This document shows, piece after piece, positions 57,568-64,000 of a stretch of 64,000 nt of DNA. The notes below the pieces were generated by a model, which worked only from the letters and a program-made list of their open reading frames with translations, made no database searches and was not told where the DNA came from. Each line of letters begins with the position of its first letter. Positions within the stretch are counted from its first letter, which is position 1. The stretch is taken from NCBI RefSeq assembly GCF_965279675.1, contig NZ_CBDIIJ010000002.1, positions 930,001 to 994,000 on the forward strand, in the 5' to 3' direction. The position numbers and the translations under genes were made by a program. Origin of the DNA: Mucisphaera sp965279675 (GTDB taxonomy: Bacteria; Planctomycetota; Phycisphaerae; Phycisphaerales; Phycisphaeraceae).

Positions 57568-59016
57568 TCACAGCTGCTTCAGCGCGAGACACTCGGGCAT
57601 CCGTGGGTCGTGGATCGCCATCGCGTGGCGACCCGCTGCGAGCCTGGCAACGCCTGCGGCATAGATCAGGCCGAGGCCGATCAGCAGCAGCACCTCCACC
57701 GTGAAGCCCGGCACCGTGGGGGTGCTGAACTCGGGCATGATCATCCAGTACATGTCGAACCAGTGCATGATCAGCAGCCAGACCGCCGCGACGGCCAGCC
57801 AGCTGAGATTCCGCTTGGTCTTACGGGTGACGAGATAGGCAAACGGGATCAGCAGGTGGCCAAAGAGCAGGACGGCAGAGATCCACCACCAGCCGGTCGG
57901 CTCGTTGATGAAACGCTCGGAGATCGACAGCCCCCGGTTCTCGAGCCAGTAGACCGTCTCGGGAATCGAGGCGTACCACAACAGCATGAACTGGCTGAAG
58001 CTGGTGTAGCCCCAGAAGAAGACGAAGGCGAACATCAGCTTGCCCAGGTCGTGATAGTGCTCGACGTTGACCGAGCCCAGGTAGCCCTTGCCCTGGAGGT
58101 ACAGCGCGATCAGCACCGTCAGACACAAAGCCGACAGGAACCCACCCGTGAACACAATCACCGGGAGCATGGTCGAGTAAAAGGCCGGGTCGAGCGACAT
58201 CACGATGTCCATCGCGCCGAACGCCACCGTCAACGCGTACACGAAAACCAGAGGCGGGGCATAGGTTTCTCGCGTCGCAGAGAGGCTGGCTTCACCCGAT
58301 GCGTCCTGACGTTGCCCGAGCCCGAAGTACCACCACGCCATCGCGATCCAGATGACGAAGTAGAAGATCACCCGGATCGTGAAAAAGCCGCTACTCAGCC
58401 AGGGCTGCTTGCTGGAGACCATCCAGTAGGTCATCTGCCGACCGGCCCCATCCACCGCAGGGTTGATCTCGGCACCGTGTGCGTGACCGGCTTCGTCGCC
58501 GTGATGCTCGCCGTCGGCGTGTGGCTCATCGGCGATCATCTGGATCTCGAAACCTTCGACGTCCGCGAGGGCATAGCCGGACTCGGTTTCAGGGGATGGT
58601 GCCGCGGCGTGATAACCGGGCATCTGCTCAAACGGCTGGGCCCAGGGGTAAAGAGCGCCCGTGTTGCTCCAGATAATCACCAGCACCGGCACAAATAGAA
58701 GGGCGACGACGCCAAGGTTGGCAGCGAGCACCTCGGGGATCCGACGAACCGAGGCGCACCAGGCCGCGCGGAACAGGTGCGTGCCCAGCACGAAGAACAG
58801 ACCGCCCAATGAGAGCGTCAGGTAGAAGCTCGCGTTGAGCAGATAAGCATGGACGAAGCGTTCCCAGCTGCGATCATCGGTGAACAGCGCTGCCACATAA
58901 GCAATCGCTACAACGATCAGGCCCGCAATCAGCAGGCCCGGGGTGTAACCGCGGAGGCCTTCGCTGATGCGACGCTTGTCCGATTCCTGGAGTTCGAGTG
59001 GTCCGTGATGAGACAC
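57568..59016 (-). CDS. actF: Alternative complex III subunit ActF (quinol-site membrane protein)
   Basis: The 482-residue protein has about ten membrane helices of the NrfD/PsrC type with ActF-typical segments: WERFVHAYLLNASFYLTLSL, LGTHLFRAAWCASVRRIPEV, KQPWLSSGFFTIRVIFYFVI, MDIVMSLDPAFYSTMLPVI, YHDLGKLMFAFVFFWGYTSF and LLWYASIPETVYWLENRG. A His/Glu-rich periplasmic loop lies near residues 140-190. It probably houses one quinol-binding or proton-transfer region of the complex. Gap to actE is 63 bp. Confidence 0.93.
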   Translation of the reverse strand: MSHHGPLELQESDKRRISEGLRGYTPGLLIAGLIVVAIAYVAALFTDDRSWERFVHAYLLNASFYLTLSLGGLFFVLGTHLFRAAWCASVRRIPEVLAANLGVVALLFVPVLVIIWSNTGALYPWAQPFEQMPGYHAAAPSPETESGYALADVEGFEIQMIADEPHADGEHHGDEAGHAHGAEINPAVDGAGRQMTYWMVSSKQPWLSSGFFTIRVIFYFVIWIAMAWWYFGLGQRQDASGEASLSATRETYAPPLVFVYALTVAFGAMDIVMSLDPAFYSTMLPVIVFTGGFLSALCLTVLIALYLQGKGYLGSVNVEHYHDLGKLMFAFVFFWGYTSFSQFMLLWYASIPETVYWLENRGLSISERFINEPTGWWWISAVLLFGHLLIPFAYLVTRKTKRNLSWLAVAAVWLLIMHWFDMYWMIMPEFSTPTVPGFTVEVLLLIGLGLIYAAGVARLAAGRHAMAIHDPRMPECLALKQL

Positions 59017-59079
59017 CGTGTTGCCCTGTCTGAGTGGGGTTCTGACTTCCGTTGATCCCTCGTGGGAACCTCGCCGGAC

Positions 59080-59829
59080 CTAACGGCCCAGCAGCTCAAC
59101 CTTGTCTGCCGGCACGTCGGCCAGATTTGCGTTCTGGCTCCGCTGCAGCGCCCGGATGTAGAGGACGATCGCCCAGCGGTCTTCCGTCTTGATCTTGTGG
59201 CCATAGCCGGCCATGTTGCGGATGCCGTGGGTGATCACGTTGTACATCTTGCCGTCGGCGTACAGCTCGCTGCCGTACTGAGGCAGGTTGGTCGTCGGGT
59301 CGATCGCGTGCAGGTTGGAAGGCGGCACCCAGGCGTTGTTGGACGGGTCCCGCTGAGAGAGCCAGTTGGCCCGGATATGCACAGGGCCGTTGCCGTAGCC
59401 ATCCTTGCCGTGGCAGGGATAGCAGAAGGTGTTGAACTTAACCATGCCACGCATCATGGTGCGGTCGGATACCTCAAAGCCTTCAGGAAAGCCGGTGTAG
59501 TAAACCGTCTCGCCGTCGACGACCTGATAGCCGCGATAAAAGTGATCGTCTTCACGGAGCTCGCCCCGGGCCACCGTGCCGGTCACACGCGGACGCATGG
59601 CCCGGCCATCGGCAAAGACCACCGAGGAGGACTGAGCCTTCGGGGCCAGGTTGTGGTCCATGCCCTGGAACAGGTGAATCCGGGGATTCTCCTTCTTCGT
59701 CTGCCGGGACAGCGCGGCCATCGAAGGCGGGATCAGCGCAAAGGCGGTGACCACAAGGATGGCGGCAACCAGTAGGAAGGGTGGCTTGGGCAGCCGTAGG
59801 TTGATGTCAGGATCGTTGGGCTTGGCCAT
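59080..59829 (-). CDS. actE: Alternative complex III subunit ActE (monoheme cytochrome c)
   Basis: The 249-residue protein has an N-terminal membrane anchor (LPKPPFLLVAAILVVTAFAL) and a cytochrome c domain with CYPCH in FNTFCYPCHGKDGYGNGPVH. A second ligand Met could be in IRNMAGYGHK. It delivers electrons from the complex to the oxidase-bound heme. 7-8 bp after actD. Confidence 0.93.
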   Translation of the reverse strand: MAKPNDPDINLRLPKPPFLLVAAILVVTAFALIPPSMAALSRQTKKENPRIHLFQGMDHNLAPKAQSSSVVFADGRAMRPRVTGTVARGELREDDHFYRGYQVVDGETVYYTGFPEGFEVSDRTMMRGMVKFNTFCYPCHGKDGYGNGPVHIRANWLSQRDPSNNAWVPPSNLHAIDPTTNLPQYGSELYADGKMYNVITHGIRNMAGYGHKIKTEDRWAIVLYIRALQRSQNANLADVPADKVELLGR

Positions 59830-59836
59830 CGTCGCG

Positions 59837-60444
59837 CTACTCTTCGATCACTTCCACCGACTCGGCACCGAGATCACGGAGGAAGTTGTAGGTGTTTTCA
59901 GGATCAAACTGCGGGTCACGGGCCTCGATGCAGATGAAGAAACGGTCCGCCGTCGCTCGCCGGAAGTTCGTGCTCTTGAACAACGGGTGATAGAGCATCG
60001 GCAGGCCGTTGAGACCCAGCATCGAGAAGACTGCCGTGAAGGCCGCGAACAGAATCGTCAGCTCGAAGATCGGCGGGATGTACGCCGCGAAGCTGTTGAA
60101 CGGCTTGCCCGAGATCAGGTAGGGATAAGCCTCAAGGTTCACCCAGAGCCAGGTGTTGATGGGCCCGGCCATGGTGTAGACCGTCAGGATGATGCCGGTG
60201 CTCATCCCGAGCAGGCCGGCCCAGAGCACGAAGTAAGGCAGGATCGTGCGCTTGAGCCCCATCTCCTCATCAATCCCGTGAATCGGGAACGGTGCGTGCA
60301 CGTCCCACTTCTGAAGGCCCTGATCACGGCACTTGCGTACCGCGGGCATCAGCGTGTCCATGTCCTTGAACTCTGCGATGATCCCGTAGAGCTCGGGATT
60401 TTCAGCAGAAACGGTCTCAGCTTGTGAAGGGGCATCGAGAACGG

Positions 60445-60448
<4 letters not shown>
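59837..60448 (-). CDS. actD: Alternative complex III subunit ActD (DUF3341)
   Basis: The 203-residue protein has two transmembrane helices (TILPYFVLWAGLLGMSTGIIL; ELTILFAAFTAVFSMLGLNG) between cytoplasmic parts and the family segments ELYGIIAEFKDMDTLM and WDVHAPFPIHGID. Structural role in ACIII. It overlaps actC by 4 bp (ATGA). Confidence 0.93.
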
Positions 60449-61911
<1,463 letters not shown>

Positions 61912-61974
61912 AGTCTCTCATCCCGGTTGCCCGGGGCTGTCCGCCTGTTGCCAGACGGCGGGTCAGGGGTCGTC

Positions 61975-64000
61975 CTAGCTCTGCGCTCCAGCGGTTTCGC
62001 CGGTCTTGGCTTCGGGGTAAGCGGCCTCTTTATTCGCCTTGCGGGCCTTGGCCAGCGTCGGGTTCGGGTTGAAGATCCGCGCCAGGTGCAGCGTCCTTGG
62101 CCGCGTGTTCAGTTCTCGGAGCACGCCATAGGCACGGTTGTTGGCCTGCAGCTTCGAGACCTTCGCGTCCGCGTCGTTAAGGTTGCCGAAGACGATCGCC
62201 TCGGTCGGGCAGGCCATCTGACAGGCCGTGATGATCTCGCCTTCCTGAACCAGATTGCTCGGCCGCAGCTTCTTCTGATACTCGTTGTCGGCGTGGATCT
62301 TGGCCACGGCGATCCGCTGTGTGCAGTAGGTGCACTTCTCCATGATCCCACGCATACGCACGGTGACCGCCGGGTTGAACTTCATGCGCTTGATCTGATC
62401 GACCGTCTTGAGCTGCTGGTTGTCAGGGATATCCAGCCAGGGCATCGCCCCACCACGCGGGTCCTTCGAGTGGTAGTCGAAGTAGTTGAACCGCCGCACC
62501 TTGTACGGGCAGTTGTTCGAGCAGTAACGCGTGCCGATACACCGGTTGTAGACCATCGTGTTGAGGCCTTCGGTGTCGTGCACCGTTGCCGCCACCGGGC
62601 AGACCTGCTCGCACGGCGCGTTCTCGCAGTGCGTGCACATCATCGGCATCGGGATGACTTCCGGCGAGCCTTCGGGATCACCCTTGTAGTAGGTGTCCAA
62701 GCGCAGCCAGTGCATCTCACGGCTCATATCCACCTGCTCGGCACCGACCACCGGGATGTTGTTCTCCGACTGGCAGGCGATGATGCAGGCGTTGCAGCCG
62801 GTGCAGGCGTTCATGTCGATCGTCATGCCCCAGGCATGCGGGTCGTTGAACGCCGTCGGCCCGCCGGGACGCTTGGCCTTGGTGGCTTCTTTCGAATTGT
62901 GGTCGTCGATCGGCGGCGGACTCCAGAGCTGCAGGCTCAGATCGCCGTGCACGTTCTGATCCACAAACTTGGGCAGCCGCTGGTAACGATCGATCGTCGT
63001 GCTCTTGACGACATACGGCTCGTAGTTCGGATCCTTCGGATCGCCGACACGCTTCTTCAAGCCATACTTCGCCGTGTCATCGATACCGATCAAGTGATGC
63101 TGCGAGGTCATCGCAAGCATCTTCTTCCCACCAGCCAGACTCACAGAAGCCTCGGAAACATCCAACACCGCCGAACGAAGCGGATAAACATCCGTGCCGA
63201 TCTCATTCCCGACACGGCCGGCAGCGGTCCGCCCGTAACCGAGATAGGCGGTGACGGATCCCCGCGCCTGCCCCTGCTTCCGGAAGGCCGGCAGCGTCAC
63301 GCTCTGGCCGTTGACCGAAAGGGTCACCAGATCGCCATCGGCCGCGACGCCAAGCTCACGCGCATCCGCCGGGTGGATCAACAGCGGGTTGTCCCAGACC
63401 ACCTTGGTCGAGCTGTCAGGCAGCTCCTGCAGCCAGCCGCTGTTGGCCATCCGGCCGTCACCCAGCGTCGGCGAGGGCTTGAAGACTACCTCCATCGCAG
63501 GCACGGGCTGTTCCAGACGCTGCACGTTGCCGCTGGCCGAAACGTTGACCGTCCCGGACCGCTCGGCGAGAAAACCGTCGTGGACGACCTTCCGCCAGGC
63601 CTTCTCGAAGTCGCCACCAGCCAGTCGCCCAGCCCAGGTCCGACGGACCAGGTCGTAGCCAGCCAGCGGGCGCTCACGCAGAAGGATGGCGAGCAGTTCG
63701 ATCGCCGACTTGCCGGCAAACAACGGCTCGATCAATGGCTGCTGAACCATCAGCGTGCCGTCCCAGGCGACACCGTCACCCCAGCACTCCAGCGGGTGCG
63801 CCATCGGCAGGTGCCACTGACACAGCCGCGAGGTCTCGTTGGCGTAGAGACTCAGGTGCATCGCCAGCGGAACGCTCGCGATCTTCTCGGCCATACCCAG
63901 AGACGCCGTCGCGTCATACGCCGGGTTACCGCCAAGGATAACCAGCTTCTCAACCTGACCGGCTTCGATCTTCGCCGCCAGCTCAGCCAGACTCGTGGTG
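61975..64000 (-). CDS. actB: Alternative complex III subunit ActB, C-terminal part; runs off the window
   Basis: The frame continues through 64000, so the 5' part is missing; the internal ATG at 63894 is not the start. The visible N-side is the molybdopterin-oxidoreductase-like domain without cofactor (LVILGGNPAYDATASL at the edge), and the C-side is the ferredoxin-type domain with four Cys clusters: CTGCNACIIAC, CTHCENAPCEQVC, CIGTRYCSNNC and CTYCTQ...CQMAC. These give three 4Fe-4S and one 3Fe-4S centre that pass electrons from quinol to cytochrome c. The upstream actA gene would lie beyond the window. Confidence 0.96.
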   Translation of the reverse strand, partial: TTSLAELAAKIEAGQVEKLVILGGNPAYDATASLGMAEKIASVPLAMHLSLYANETSRLCQWHLPMAHPLECWGDGVAWDGTLMVQQPLIEPLFAGKSAIELLAILLRERPLAGYDLVRRTWAGRLAGGDFEKAWRKVVHDGFLAERSGTVNVSASGNVQRLEQPVPAMEVVFKPSPTLGDGRMANSGWLQELPDSSTKVVWDNPLLIHPADARELGVAADGDLVTLSVNGQSVTLPAFRKQGQARGSVTAYLGYGRTAAGRVGNEIGTDVYPLRSAVLDVSEASVSLAGGKKMLAMTSQHHLIGIDDTAKYGLKKRVGDPKDPNYEPYVVKSTTIDRYQRLPKFVDQNVHGDLSLQLWSPPPIDDHNSKEATKAKRPGGPTAFNDPHAWGMTIDMNACTGCNACIIACQSENNIPVVGAEQVDMSREMHWLRLDTYYKGDPEGSPEVIPMPMMCTHCENAPCEQVCPVAATVHDTEGLNTMVYNRCIGTRYCSNNCPYKVRRFNYFDYHSKDPRGGAMPWLDIPDNQQLKTVDQIKRMKFNPAVTVRMRGIMEKCTYCTQRIAVAKIHADNEYQKKLRPSNLVQEGEIITACQMACPTEAIVFGNLNDADAKVSKLQANNRAYGVLRELNTRPRTLHLARIFNPNPTLAKARKANKEAAYPEAKTGETAGAQS

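Overview
The window looks like chromosomal DNA of a planctomycete, most likely of the class Phycisphaerae. This is inferred from four things: high G+C; an alternative complex III operon fused to a caa3-type oxidase operon; many secreted proteins that end in paired dockerin-like EF-hand modules followed by a PEP-CTERM-like tail; and integrase and tRNA-overlap features of a type I associate with planctomycetes. No database search was possible, so names rest on motifs and gene order.

Layout. 1-2196: the 5' part of a huge secreted beta-repeat protein. 2378-2450: tRNA-Gly(TCC), the attachment site of a 12.6-kb integrative element (2406-15022) bounded by exact 48-bp direct repeats. The element has a left module (tyrosine integrase, HTH regulator, RepA-like ATPase and AlpA/Xis-like protein, all leftward with start/stop overlaps) and a non-coding control region with six copies of TTCATA-N13-AGCAA. 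Its lower-G+C cargo is four secreted proteins, three with dockerin-like modules and one with HAF-type repeats, plus an SRAP (HMCES/YedK) protein. The right end is decayed, with an IS3 remnant and gene fragments.

15170-25696: host genes for secretion and polysaccharide use: a sugar-binding lipoprotein, a secreted gene broken by an IS3-family element (17455-18629) whose transposase has itself lost a catalytic segment, a GH16 glucanase, a 1020-residue beta-repeat protein and an M14 carboxypeptidase.

25852-36037: an anchored protein, a TIM-barrel isomerase-like protein, a tight ebo-type operon (EboF, C, E, B, a small unknown protein, EboD), then a UAP1-like UDP-sugar pyrophosphorylase, HemQ and RsmE. 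36145-50561: mixed housekeeping genes (RuvX, ManC, an RNase HII-like protein, a GT9 enzyme, a phosphoesterase, an SDR, YgfZ, Pgk, Rpe, a HAD enzyme) with tRNA-Glu(CTC) and tRNA-Gln(CTG).

50632-64000: one leftward respiratory block, ActB-C-D-E-F, a small membrane protein, Sco, then CoxB (fused to cytochrome c), CoxA (A2-type), CoxC, CoxD and a second subunit III. Together these would carry electrons from quinol through alternative complex III to a caa3 oxidase. The least explained part of the window is the integrative element: its repeat array next to the replication/excision module, and its cargo of surface-type proteins carrying the same sorting modules as the host.
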